Below are positions 33,826 through 44,697 of a stretch of 64,000 nucleotides of DNA, piece after piece. A model generated the notes under the pieces. That model was not told the origin of the DNA. It saw only the letters and a list, made by a program, of their open reading frames with translations, and made no database searches. The stretch's first letter is position 1. Each line of letters begins with the position of its first letter. A program made the translations under genes and the position numbers. Source of the stretch: Glossina fuscipes (Eukaryota; Arthropoda; Insecta; Diptera; Glossinidae); NCBI RefSeq assembly GCF_014805625.2, contig NW_023998449.1, positions 416,778 through 480,777 on the forward strand. The letters are read 5' to 3'.

Positions 33826-34689
33826 TCAAAGTGCAAAACCGGTGATAATCGTTCATTGAACTTCTGTAACGCTCCTAATTCAACTTTTTCAAATAAATTT
33901 TATGATATCCATAAACTCAATGCTAAAATCTCATCTTTCACATGTTATGCTTGGTTTTTCAACTGGAAGTAGTGAAAGTTTACTGTCATAGTTCTACAAC
34001 ACATTAAATCTAGCTATTTCAGCATCTGTTCCAGTCAAGCAATTCCGACCTCGACGCAGGTGTCCCCTGTGGTTTAATAAGACAACCTAAATATTTCAAG
34101 AATAGAAAAAACAAGCTTTTCTAAAAATTTTCGAAAAGTGGCTTTGCTTTCGACTATTTCGCTTACTCGGCGGTAAGGCACAGATTTAATTGCCTCAACC
34201 ACCAACATTATTGCAGATATCTGCAGTTCATTAAATCCTATCTGTTTGCTAATCCTAAATACTTTTTTAAATTTTCTAACTCAAAAAGAAAAGTTTCCAC
34301 ACGTCCCCCGCATCTTTCTTTTAATGACTCTGATTCCTCGGATCTTTTTGAAATCTCAAATCTCTGCTGAATACTTTCGACGAAACCCTTCGATTGCTAA
34401 TTTTGATTTATCAGCAAACTACCCATATCCCATAACTAATCTGGTTTCAATTCCCAATTTAGTTATTTCTGAAAATGACGTTTTTAAATTCTAGAATATA
34501 GTTGTGCGTCTGGACCCGATAGAATTCCATCATGTGTACTTAAATCCTGCGTTGTCGACTTATGTGGCATTATGTCAAAGATTTTTACCCACTCCTTGAA
34601 TTTAGGTACTTTTCCTTTGTGTTGGAAGACTAGTTTCCTTATTCCTCTTCACAAAAGTAGAAGGAGACTACACTTGTTGAGAACTACAG

Positions 34690-35552
34690 GGGCATAGCCA
34701 AGTTGTGTGTCTTACCTAGGCTATTCGAGCGAATTGCAAATCAGCATGTGTCCTTTGCCATTAATTCGCATATTTCTCAACACCGGCATGGCTTTCGGAA
34801 AGGAAGGTCCACGGTCACCAATATGGTGGAATTTACTTGTCATGTTTTCAAGGCTTTTTTTATCTGCTTTATCTGCACAATAGATCATTGAAGGTTTTGT
34901 TTGACTTCATCACCTCGGACGAATTCCCCTTGATGTCTGGCGTACCTCAAGGCAGCCACTTAGGTCCCATTTTAATTAATGTATACATTAATGATCTCCT
35001 CTCGGTGATTAATTCCAGCCAGATCTTAATATATGCTGATGTGAAACTGTTTTCTTCTTTCTCCGTAGAATCGCAATCACATCAGCTTCAAAGTGACTTG
35101 ATTAATTTGGTTGCATGGTGCTCTTTGAATCTTCTGAAACTAAGTCTAAATAAATGTAAGAAGTATTCTCTCTCAAGAAGGAAGTCATGCATTACTGAGT
35201 ATTTCATTGATTCGCACAAGTTAGACGACGTCGATTCGTTCACAGATTTAGTCGTTCTATTTGAACATAGGTTACGTTTTAACTTGCATATTGAGCTCTC
35301 GTTAGGTTCGCGCTTGATTTTATGAAGAGGTGGTCCAAAAAGCTTGATGATCCTTCCATTACGAAAAGGCTGTACATGTGTTTGGCTAGACCTATAGTTG
35401 AGCATGCCTCCTTTGTGTGGTCTCCTGCATTTAGGTGCTATGTAGATTCAATTGAATCTGTTCAAAAGCAACTTTCGCTCTTGACCCTTAGGAATTTGGG
35501 TTGGGACCAGTTTGCCTCTCTTCCACCTTATGGAAATAGGGTTCCTTCTTAA
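34690..35552 (+). pseudogene. LINE reverse transcriptase, frameshifted, one catalytic Asp lost
   Basis: Three overlapping frames give HGFRKGRSTVTNMVEFTCHV, then ITSDEFPLMSGVPQGSHLGP, then LIYADVKLFSSFSVE, then KRWSKKLDDPSITKRLYMC. The catalytic box reads YAD-V: one GAT codon is missing relative to YADDV, so one of the two metal-binding aspartates is absent. Part of the finger region between CHVFKAFF and the HNRS block is deleted (around 34860-34875). Confidence 0.82.
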
Positions 35553-35987
35553 TCAAAATAGTAAACGGGACCACTGACCAGCCCGCATTACTTGACGAGA
35601 TAAGTTTCAATGTCCCTAGCCGCTTCTCATTAGCTGTTTAACCCGTTCAGAGTTGTTTGCAGAAACGTAAATGAGATCAATCACTTGTTCTCAGTATCGG
35701 ACTCTTTAAAGCCTATTAAAACAACTTTGTTTAATATGCGCGATTTACCTATTTCGTACATACTAACTAACATTTCATTCTTAATACTTCATTTTTTATT
35801 TAAAATCATATTGTGTTATTAACGTGTTGGTTACCAAGCTTATGCATGTTTGCAATGGTTAAGGGGTTCACTTGTAACCTGGGTCTGTGCTTGTTGCAGG
35901 TGTGCTTCTGAGCTAGTAGTGTACATGCTTTTTTCCTTTTTTTTTCTTTCTTTTTATTTATTTATACATGAATTATTTTTAACTTGT

Positions 35988-35997
35988 NNNNNNNNNN
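35988..35997. other. Assembly gap flanked by identical 47-bp sequences
   Basis: Bases 35941-35987 and 35998-36044 are identical (both start TTTTTCTTTCTTTTTATTTA and end AACTTGT). This is the pattern left when two contigs overlap but were joined with N. Confidence 0.95.
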
Positions 35998-36299
35998 TTT
36001 TTCTTTCTTTTTATTTATTTATACATGAATTATTTTTAACTTGTTAATTTGTTACTTTGTTATTAGAATTCTTCCTTTTTCTTCCTTTTCATTGTATGTT
36101 AGCTTTAAAACAGTTAGTATAAGATTTTCTATTAAGTTGCACTGAATTCGACTGTAATTTTCTTTAGTTGAATTTCACGTACAAATAGGTAAGATAAAAA
36201 TAAATAAAAATAAATAAAAAAAAATAAATTACTGAAAGACCGGCTGTACTTTAATTATAGTAATAGTTATACCAAAGAATTATAAAAGCTTGTTATGCT

Positions 36300-36475
36300 A
36301 CATTTTTTTTTATTTCTCTCCTTTTATTTAGTTATACATAAATTATTACTTTTAACTTTTTGTTTATTTTTAATCTTACTTGCTTATTATTATTCTTGTT
36401 TATTGTATATTAGTTTCAAAGCAAGTAGTATAAGATTTTCTGTTAACACGTACTAAAATCGACTGTAACAACTTT
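36300..36475 (+). mobile_element. Second partial LINE 3' UTR
   Basis: Resembles 35940-36165: CTTTTTATTTATTTATACAT-like start, TTGTATATTAGTTTCAAAGC, AGTATAAGATTTTCT, and ACTAAAATCGACTGTAA against ACTGAATTCGACTGTAA. It lies ~70 bp beyond the first copy's tail. Confidence 0.7.
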
Positions 36476-36709
36476 TCGGACCATCCATTAATCAACGAAG
36501 GCAAAAGTCTTTTTGCTGTAAACAGTAGGCAACCTATCGTCAACTCCAATTTAGAAGCAACACCGGATCACAACAACAAGCCGTGGGTAAGGAAGGCATC
36601 GAGTTCATTCTTGTCATTAATCGATATAAATGGTAAGCCAATCTTAACATCCTAGATATCCACGAAAACTTTTGTAAAAAGAAAAAAAAAACATAAAGAA
36701 AACACAAAA

Positions 36710-37500
36710 AGAGAAATTTTGTTTTCATTTGCAACCCGATCGTAAACATATGTATAAATAGAAAGAACCCAAATTGAATATTTTCATATATTTTCTCAAA
36801 GACGAGATCGGTGTTTAAGTCGTTGAAAACGCAAAAAGAATAAAAATTAAAATCGAAAGTGCTTGGCTAAAATGTGTGGCTAAGCGGCACATTCCACCGT
36901 TGAAGCGGGATAAGAGTGGATGTACGCGCGAATGTAGGTAGGGGTGTTGCGGTCAGTTACCGACGGACTAAGAAGGGACTAACGAACGGCGTGCAGTACG
37001 GACAATACACTTTATAAGCGGACTCACACAGTGTGAATTCATTGATTGAACGTTTTCTTTGTTTTTTTCTATTTTAAGTTCAGATCTTTTTTATTTTAAT
37101 TTTTTGTTTAAATTTCTTTTTTGTCATGTGGCACAGCATGCCAGAATAAATATCTAAACGCTCTACCGAAACCTGAGTTATGCCCAAGACAAAGTAAAAA
37201 AATCAAATTTAATCATTTGTAATTTTGTGTTGGCATGATCGATTTTTTGCATTTTGGTGTATAAATATTAGAATGCATCGCAAAGTAAATATGAAAAATT
37301 TCAACGTTGTAACTTTTATAATTTCTAAGGAACGAGACCAAACTCCACAAATTTTTCTTAAAAAAAAAAACCGAGTTAGGCGCTCCACTACGGGCTTTTG
37401 TTCCGACCAATTTAGCCCACTTTCAATACCCGTGTGCAAAATCTTCCAATATTTCTGCCAAATTTGAATATTATTTTTCCGTGGCATCGGTGGAATATTA
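36710..37500 (+). repeat. Dispersed repeat X-X' composite
   Basis: 36710-37200 matches repeat X at 4585-5110. 37195-37480 matches X' at 16550-16800. Y is absent here, which suggests a deletion within a larger X-Y-X' element. No coding potential is supported. Confidence 0.65.
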
Positions 37501-37589
37501 TTATGATAGCTCACATAAAGGGGGGATCCTCCATGATGATGTAGAATTAGAATGATGCTATTTTATGCCTTAAGAGACGTTCCACCGAA

Positions 37590-38730
37590 GGTAACCAAGT
37601 TTTAACCAAGTTTTAGTGAAGGCCAAACAGAAAAACTCCGTGCTAACTGTATTCAGGAAAGTAGAACGAATTGTTGAATTTAGACCCTAACATTTGATAT
37701 ATGAGAGATAAGGAGCCTGAAGAATTATTTAGTTTTTTGAAGAGGAAAGGGCTGTTACATAAGAATTAGGGTGGGATAAATTCCTTAATTAAGAATCCAA
37801 CCGGACAATGGTTTATTTAATAACACATTCAAGTTTTCAGTCGAAACTAGTATTTTAAAAGACGAGATTGCTCTAGGCTGAAAAGGAGCCAACTTGATAA
37901 TGCTAGCACGCTTTAAATTGACAGATGAGACTTACGCTGCCAGATGAATTTTTATGTTATCCATAGTTGTATTAAGTGCCAGTCTTGACACAGATATTGC
38001 CTTTCTGGTAGGAGCTGCCTTCACGCAAATGTCATCAGCACTAGGAGCAGTAGGGTTCACGGATGGGTAGAATAGAGAAGGTGTAGCCATACGTGCACGA
38101 GCAGCTTGTGCGACGTGGTCACTTTGGCGGCCAGCATTCACACTCGAACAGCCAGGGGGAGAGGACGATTTACTCTTTTCGTTATTAGGTTTAGGCTATG
38201 ACGCCTGAGTAGATTGAGGAGGAGATACCCTTATCACTTCAGCATAGCTCAAGCCAGAGGGATTTCTCTGCTTATTTGTAACTTTTTCGTTACCGACCGA
38301 CTCAACAGTAGCAGAAACGCTGAAGCGTTCTTTATAGACTTGAGGAAGCGCTAACTTGTATCAACGAATCAGACTTAGAAGAACTCAGAGGTGACGAACC
38401 ACGCGCTACTCTACGAACTGTAACTTTGCTAGCTGGGCAAGAAGATGACTTCTCAACATAACGACACTCATCAAACCTAGTGTTAATTACTTCAAATTTC
38501 TCCCAGAAGGAGCGCAGATTTTTGCTCAAATCTGAGAAACAATTTCTCGTTTCTGTGAAGAGTTTTTAGAAATCTATTTCCCGCATTCTGCAGTCAGGAC
38601 ATGACCATCGTAAGGCTTATGAGGGATCAATAAATACATCAGCGGCACTTCCGATAATACCAGCACATTTTGCATGGCCAACATGTGATGAATCGTTCAG
38701 ATTAAGAGCCTGTTTTTTTTCGACGTGGTG
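37590..38730 (-). pseudogene. ORF1 and start of ORF2 of the CR1/Jockey-type LINE
   Basis: Minus-strand order: at 38700-38560 a PHD-finger-like pattern with SSHVGHAKCAGIIGSAADV followed by WSCPDCR. At 38529-38332 a frame with SKNLRSFWEKFEVINTRFDE (coiled-coil-like). At 38141-37932 a second frame with RKAISVSRLALNTT. Finally 37920-37590 matches 26605-26290 of the longer LINE (ACGAGATTGCT, AAATTGACAGATGAGAC). PHD-like ORF1 domains are typical of CR1-type LINEs. The frames are broken by stops. The 39000-39350 pieces upstream belong to the same family but are out of canonical order. Confidence 0.65.
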
Positions 38731-38999
38731 TAAATAAACAATCCATGTCCAATGAAAAGAATAAAAGGAGCCTATGAAGAGAAAAAAAGAACAAAAAACT
38801 TAAAAATTCCACGACACAAATTTTCAGTAAATTAAAGCAAACTTCTCACTTTGTTTCTCACAAACAAGAGAGTGAAAGCCAAACAAACTATACACAAAGA
38901 TTAATAAAAAAAAGAAAGACCCCTACCAAGATCTCGAACTCTTGATTGCACTAAGCCAAAATGAATTTTTCACATTGAAGATTAATATATTGTTATGAA

Positions 39000-39350
39000 A
39001 TTCGCTTTTCTAAGATGCATTCCGTATCAACGGACCGTGGATATTTTGTTCAAGAGAAATACACTTCAAAGTTCTTTTATTTATAAATATGTTCCTCAAA
39101 TGTAGGATTATTCACAATTTATTTTGGCCGTACCCTCAACTTCTATATTTTTGCCCGACTAATTCTGCCTTCCACAAGTATTCTAATTATATACATTTTT
39201 AGAAGCATGTTACTATATCCAAATTCATAGTTTTTATGCTTTAGACACGAATAAAGCCAAAAAGGCAAGAAATAGACTAAGAATTTGAAATATTTCTTGC
39301 ACAGAATTAAAACACGAATATAACATGCACTCAGAGTTGCCAAACTTTAT
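39000..39350 (-). mobile_element. Two rearranged LINE pieces
   Basis: 39230-39350 matches the 5' segment at 26640-26772 (AAGAAAT-TACTAAGAA, TGAAATATTTCTTGCA, GTTGCCAAAC end). 39000-39140 matches 25219-25390 (GTTATGAAATTCG, ATATTTTG-TCAAGAGAAAT, TGTAGGATTATTCAC). In the longer copy these segments are 1.2 kb apart, so this locus carries a large internal deletion or a nested fragment. Confidence 0.65.
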
Positions 39351-40100
39351 TCCCAATAAAAAAACCAAAATTTAAATTGTATTTGCTATCGGGAATTAAT
39401 ATATTGTATCCTTGTATGCTAGTAGCGTGTAAAACCGACAAGGTTTTTTTTGTTATTTTTTTTACGTTTCAATCGCGTTTACTTTGCCATTTTGTTGCAA
39501 TTGTGTCTATTTATTCTTTTTAACGAATTCTTTTTTTTCTGTTCTTCGTAATTATTTTTTCCGTTCTATAATACTTGAGGAATTTTTGATTTTGTACTTA
39601 ATTTTTATTACAAAATGCACAATTAAAACTGATTTCTTAAATTTCTAAGACCAACAAGTTATCAGCCGGATTCTTACTTCGCAATTTTTTCGAAATCTTC
39701 ATATTTCATTTTCTTCTTCTTGCTTCATTAATGACTTTTTTTTGTGTTGTTATTAAGCGGAGCTAATTTTACCAATAGAGAAATTGTAGTTATAATTTAA
39801 AAATCTAAGCAACTTAGACGTACGTAATCGAATTTATTATACTTTACTAATACTTCACAATTATTTGTAAAAAAAACAAGGCCGTCTTTTTCCAATCGCT
39901 TTCCATGTTATTCCGTATCGATCATAAGCAAAACTCTTTTTTTTACCTCAACACCAAAAGCATTTTTTTTGCGTAAACTTTTCTAAATCTGCTTAAACCT
40001 TTAATAATACTTCACAACCATTTGTTTTATAAAATAAAATCATCTCTTATCAATAATTTTCATTTGTTTTTTATAAAAAAAAGCATCTTCTATCAATATT
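39351..40100. other. AT-rich intergenic sequence
   Basis: T-rich with many homopolymer tracts and no gene or repeat partner recognised. Confidence 0.5.
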
Positions 40101-40204
40101 ATTAATATAATTTCAGACTAATCAAATAAATTCTTAGACAAAAAAAGAAAGCATTAAGCACTAGCAACACAGGCTATCGGCTCTAATTTAAATAAAGGTA
40201 CATT

Positions 40205-40930
40205 AGATAATGAGCTTAGTAGTATCAATAAAGTAATATATTGAATTGATTTTCTGTTCTGAGGCTGATTTTAGAATGTCCAAATGGTTAATCATTCCAA
40301 ATACAATACTTCTAGCCAATGAAATCTTAAGGCAGTCGCAGAGAATGTGCTTTACAGTGAGAGTTTGTCCACAACTGCAAATTGGCGACAAAGACTACTT
40401 CAAGATCCATTGGTGAGTTGCAATTGTGTGACCAAGGCGAATTCTCGAAAATTTTTGAATCTTGGTTTTCTCAACATTTGTTGGATATAAAGGTGGAGTT
40501 AATTGTGGGTTAATGGAAGAGTAGTGTTGATGATAGTATTGTAAATTTTCGTCTGCAATTTTCTCTTTAACTTTTCTTCCAATGTATCTTTGAAGATCCA
40601 ACTTTTCCATGACATCATCCATAGTTAGAGGAGCAGAAGGAGAGCCTTTGCCGCTCGATCAGCCTGCTCATTTCCCAATAAACCGATGTGACTTGGTACC
40701 CATAACATTTTAAGTTTTCCGTCGGGTGTTGTAATTATATTCCTTAATTTGTTGATGGTGTGCCATGTCGAAGGATTTCAAATAGCTTGTAATATAGACA
40801 AAAGACAAAATCGGTAACAATGACGATTTTGAGTTTGTTTTTATGGGCAAGGTTGGCAGCGTGAAGGATAGCTCTGGCTTCGGTTATGAAAGTTGAAGTA
40901 CTTTAGTGAAATATGTGATTGAGAAGTATC
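40205..40930 (-). pseudogene. RNase H and C-terminal domain of I-clade ORF2
   Basis: With frameshifts, the minus strand reads FITEARAILHAANLAHKNKL (RNase H Glu), IVIVTD (Asp), and after a damaged stretch the conserved SHIGLLGNEQADRAAK region (His and final Asp). Then come MDDVMEKLDLQRYIGRKVKE and RIRLGHTIATHQW, a stop, and SPICSCGQTLTVKHILCDC. The last is a Cys-His cluster usual at the C-terminus of RNase H-bearing LINEs. The RNase H domain downstream of RT supports the I-group classification. Confidence 0.82.
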
Positions 40931-40999
40931 TGAAGCATCTACCACGGTAATATGCATCAGTAGTTTTCCTGCATCGCATATCTGCTTTCTACAAATGTA

Positions 41000-41890
41000 T
41001 GGAAATTTTAGCCCCTGACAAGTTCGCCCCTGCGGAGATCTCTCGTCCAATAGATTCGAGGACGTTGATTGCCTTCGTGTTATCTTTTTCGTTTGTAAAA
41101 ATGGATACATCGTCCGCGTAGAAACAATGTTCGATTCTTGGTACACGGCAAAGAATTTTGCTAATTTCATTGAAGGCGATCTAGAAGAGCGTGACAGAAA
41201 GAAGAGATCCTTGCGAAATTCCGTTCATTAGCGGAAATTATTTAGCGAGATGATTGTTGATGCTAACTTTAAACCGCCGATGCGACATGAATGATTTGAT
41301 GTAGTTGAAAAATTTTGGTCCAACATTCCATGATTTCATGAGTCTTAAAATAACGTGAATACCAACTCGGTCAACTGCTTTTTCGAAATCAGTTGAGAGA
41401 ATTGTTACATGGTTCTGTTCGAAAATTGCTTTGCTTGTAAAATAATCAATATGTAACAGAGCGTCGATGCACCCTCTACCCCGCTTGAAACCATCTTGTT
41501 GCTTTGTTATCAGGTTCTTGGACACAAGAAACCAAGATAATCTAGATGCCATAATATTTTCCAATACTTTTGAGAGGCAAGATAAAAGAGAGATTGGGCG
41601 ATAGTCCGAAGCGATGGAGACATTTTTAGACTTTGTGGAAACTGGCTACAGTTTAGGGTATATGGCCAGTCAAAAATATCGTATTATATAGGTCCAGAAA
41701 TTTCTTTTTACTTGAATTAGACATAGCGCTGATCATTTGGTATGAAATGCGGTCTATACCAAGTGTCCTCCTCTTCAAATTGGAGAGACAACTTCCAAGG
41801 TGGATATGCAATTTTCCAGGAACATGGCACATCTATCTATATTATTTGAAAGAGATATTGGAGTCCTTTTATTTTCGATGAAAGCACAGT
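41000..41890 (-). pseudogene. Reverse transcriptase of I-clade LINE copy 2
   Basis: Closely follows the RT of copy 1 (1512-3641). Shared stretches are MASRLSWFLVSKNLITKQQ, FKRGRGCIDALLHIDYF, VTILSTDFEKAVDRVGIHVI and SWNVGPKFFNYIKSFMSHRR. After a frameshift come NGISQGSLLSVTLF and an apparently intact YADDV box at about 41110. RT is split over at least three frames. It runs past the point where copy 1 stops, reading ANLSGAK where copy 1 has AN-TAG. Confidence 0.85.
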
Positions 41891-42084
41891 ATATAAATTG
41901 TAGAGTTCTTGCTGAGAAAACGATTGCAAAAGGTGGGATATAGAGCGGAAGCGCTGTAAATTTTATGTTTGTGATTATTTGTTTCGCTACGCCTTGTATG
42001 TTTGAGCTAAAATTTATGCGTTTGTGAGGTATACTTGATTTGATAAAAACACCAACTCCTTGTTTGGAGTATGAATTTTAATCA

Positions 42085-42568
42085 TCATTCGTGAAGTATC
42101 CAGTATATGCAGAATAAGCGTGAATAATTTATTCTTACCAACAGAATAATCTGTACTTAGGTGGTTGCGTAAATTTGAAGTGCAACTAGTGGGCATACGT
42201 GAATAATTTGAAATAGAAGGTTGATGGAGGAATGAAAGATTGGATTCATTACAGCTTCTAATTTGTTGACTAGAGCTGAGAACTGCTGATTTTGGGGGAT
42301 TAAGTTTATTAGATTTTGGCATATGTGTTGTTGTTTTAATTTTTTCAATATATGCTCTTGCTTTGATTTTTTCAAGTAATGGAACTGGTTTGGCAATGCA
42401 ATTTTTGGTTGATGGTAGAACAGGTTTTTCATTGGAAAGAGTTGGATTTAAAGGCTTATTAGGCTCGATTTGCGAAGCGACAACAGCGTTGGTATTGCTT
42501 TTGCTAATTCTGTGGTGGAAAGTGATATTTTCCAATTTCCTCCTTGGGGTTATTGGCATCGCTTCCAT
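42085..42568 (-). pseudogene. C-terminal region of I-clade ORF1
   Basis: From an ATG at 42568 the frame reads RRKLENITFHHRISKSNTNA and VVASQIEPNKPLNPTLSNEK. Copy 1 has the same words around 1320-1420 but with a stop in place of the Arg of HHR. A Ser/Asn/Lys-rich tail follows (CNESNLSFLHQPSISNYSRM). Deletion then fuses this frame out of phase to endonuclease sequence. No zinc knuckle remains here. Confidence 0.75.
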
Positions 42569-42585
42569 CGTCTGTTTTAGTCTCT

Positions 42586-43145
42586 AGCCTTTGGTACGAC
42601 TGTTATTGTAATATCGACAACAAAATTCACTATTGAAACTCCATTTAAAAGACGTAATCCCAAAATTATGTCGTACATAATAATCCACAGTGTGACGTGT
42701 AGACCTGAAATCTGGGATCCCCAGTAGCCAATTGTTCTCCGCACCCTGGCTCCGTTTGATATCGAAGTTTTCTGCCCGTAAAGTAGTTAGACATCAATTT
42801 GCCGAATTGAACACATTTTTAACGTGAAATGTTATAACTAGGCAGCATTTGTTTGTTGTCTCCAGACCAGCGCTTCCCCTCTATGGCCTGTACTACAATA
42901 TTTGTAAGCTTATTGCACCTACCGTGCTCCTCCGTGTTTCTCTGTGCTCAGCCGAATTGCCAATTTAACAAGCCGTTTGATTTCAGCGATTCTTCTGTGC
43001 GGGTACTAATTACATTCTGATACGCTTTGCCTAGCGTGTCCATTAGGAAAATGGGTCGATATGGTGTTAGTTCATGCGACGCATGTGACTTTCTTGGCTT
43101 TGGTACCAGCACGAGCGTTTGGAATTTTCACTTCTCCTCTGCGAT
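42586..43145 (-). pseudogene. R1-clade LINE reverse-transcriptase fragment
   Basis: The minus strand, read across frames, gives LVPKPRKS, ELTPYRPIFLMDTLGKAYQN, VISTRTEESLKSNG, TNIVVQAIEGKRWSGDNKQ, SNYFTGRKLRYQTEPGCGEQ and LWIIMYDIILGLRLLNGVSI, then NFVVDITITVV. These match in order the R1-type motifs (YRPI-L-LGK-YE, SYF-dR-L-Y-T, LWN-MYD, F-ADD-A-TVV). The catalytic ADD is VVD, and several frameshifts are present. It stops where the I-clade LINE copy 2 begins, so that element probably inserted into it. R1-clade elements need not be rDNA-specific, and no rRNA sequence is adjacent. Confidence 0.75.
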
Positions 43146-44695
43146 ATACACATAGTTTTTGGGGCAACATGTTTTACTTTCTTTAACCGTGAGTCTTCTC
43201 CCAAGCTGCTAAACCACATCCCCTTCAGATGCTTGTAAGTTAGCTTGTCTTTTTGGGGCGTTCCTTTTAGCTAGTGTTATTGTTTAATTGTGTTTTTTAC
43301 TGCTGCTGGTTTTTTGTTATATGTACGTGTGTGTCTATATGTATGTATGCATATATTATGTATATTTATATACACTTGTTTATTTGCCACTTTTTTCCCG
43401 GCAGCAGCGAAGAATACGCTATACCTTACTGATTCCATCATATGCACGGCAAAGCTTTATAGCACCGAACACTCCGCTTCGGTGTCGACGCCGAAGGCTC
43501 TTGCAGACCAACTCATCTTTTTTTGCGCCCAGTATAGATACTACGCCCATTTTTCATCGGCGGTCAAAATACACCACCGAAAATTCTTTTCTTTGCCTGC
43601 CAAACAATAGAACCGCCACGTTGAAACGGTTGGAACAGTTGATTCATTAACTGCTCGTACATTGTTTGAGACTTTGAGATGAGTTTTCGTTTAATAAGTC
43701 TTGAAATTCATTGCCTTCGAACTCTTCTGGTTGACATCGAAGACACCATGTTGAGGGCCTTGAAACCTAAAGCGATAATTGGCATATGACAGAGCAGCAT
43801 CCTAATAAGCTTCTAAAAGTGTTCGATGGGTTTAGGCAGTGGCCATCTTTGAGCTTTTCACGGTTACCGTCTGTGTACTCTGAATAATGGAAGGGTATTT
43901 TATTTAGAGAAAGATCAAAATCGTTGAATTTAACCGTTGTGCGCAGTAGTACTTTGCATTACTTTATCATTAAAAAATATATTTCACATGTAACTTTATT
44001 TTAATAAATATAGAAGGTTCAATCCTTTTGCTTGGTCATGTTAATTCTCTATCATTCAGTTTTTGACAATTAATACATTTTTTAATTTGTTTTCTTAAAA
44101 TTATGTATTTTTCGACCTTACATTAAAAGAAGAAGTCAAGAACTCTTTACGAAAACTTTTTTGTTCTTAAGTGCCTACTTTTTCGATTGTATGATTTGGT
44201 ATCATTTCTTTGGAATAAGGTTGCTTTGCGTTGCGTTTTGTATTTGAAATGGTAATGTTTGGAAATATTATAAAGTTCAATCTTTAACAAGGATAATCTT
44301 TTTGTTTGCTATTTTTTTCTTTTTGTCTAAGCATTCATTTCATTAGTGTTAAAAGATCACAGCAGTATTAATCGTAAATTCTTGACGTCTGTAATATCCT
44401 GTCTGCAAGCAAATCAATTTTTATATCGCGGTTATCGTCTTGTGCGATTGGTATTTAAGTAATAAGCTAGCAGAAGAAGATGCGAAGAAATGTAGCATCT
44501 TTAAGTTTAATTCCGCATGTTTGAGATATATTGCTTCATTTAAAATTAGTTTTCCGGTATATCTGTTCTGTTTGTTTTATGTCAGCAAAATTTTGGCCTT
44601 ACGTCATTTTTATTAAAGAATTTTTATGCCAAACTAATATCGCTTCGGTGATATTGGAGCAATCACTTAAGCAGACAAAAAATTAAAGGACAGTT
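43146..44695. other. Intergenic sequence with TATG/TGTA-rich microsatellite at 43318-43375
   Basis: The two overlapping ~110-codon ORFs at 43288-43650 start in the microsatellite and show no domain. The rest has no supported feature. Confidence 0.45.
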
Positions 44696-44697
44696 GG

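Larger units (their letters stand above)
33830..36232 (+). mobile_element. CR1/Jockey-type LINE, 5'-truncated copy
   Basis: Same family as 22578-26772. It starts in the endonuclease (TGAACTTCTGTAACGCTCC, matching 25685), passes the linker with SRPRRRCPLWFNKTT-like sequence near 34060, then RT (34690-35552), and a 3' UTR to an AAATAAAAATAAATAAA tail at 36190-36230. A deletion near 33990 and frameshifts break ORF2. An assembly gap lies in the 3' UTR. About 80 bp beyond the tail are also shared with the 3' flank of the minus-strand copy. Confidence 0.8.
40105..42585 (-). mobile_element. I-clade LINE, copy 2, with RNase H and complete 3' end
   Basis: Same family as 891-3750. Minus-strand order: ORF1 C-terminal region (42568-42085), a deletion into the endonuclease (42085-41890), a second ~850-bp deletion to the RT (41885-41000), RNase H (40900-40620), C-terminal domain with a CCHC-like cluster (40620-40205), then a 3' UTR ending in degenerate TAA repeats near 40105. 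The 5' end abuts an R1-clade fragment. Its value is that it shows the 3' half of the element that copy 1 has lost. Confidence 0.87.

Noticed and set aside
35850..36047. ORF across the second N gap with a repeated FLSFYLFIHELFLTC
   Set aside because: It lies in a LINE 3' UTR, and the repetition is the unmerged contig overlap.
43288..43650. Two overlapping 106-120 codon ORFs
   Set aside because: They begin in a TATG/TGTA microsatellite and lack recognisable domains or splice context.
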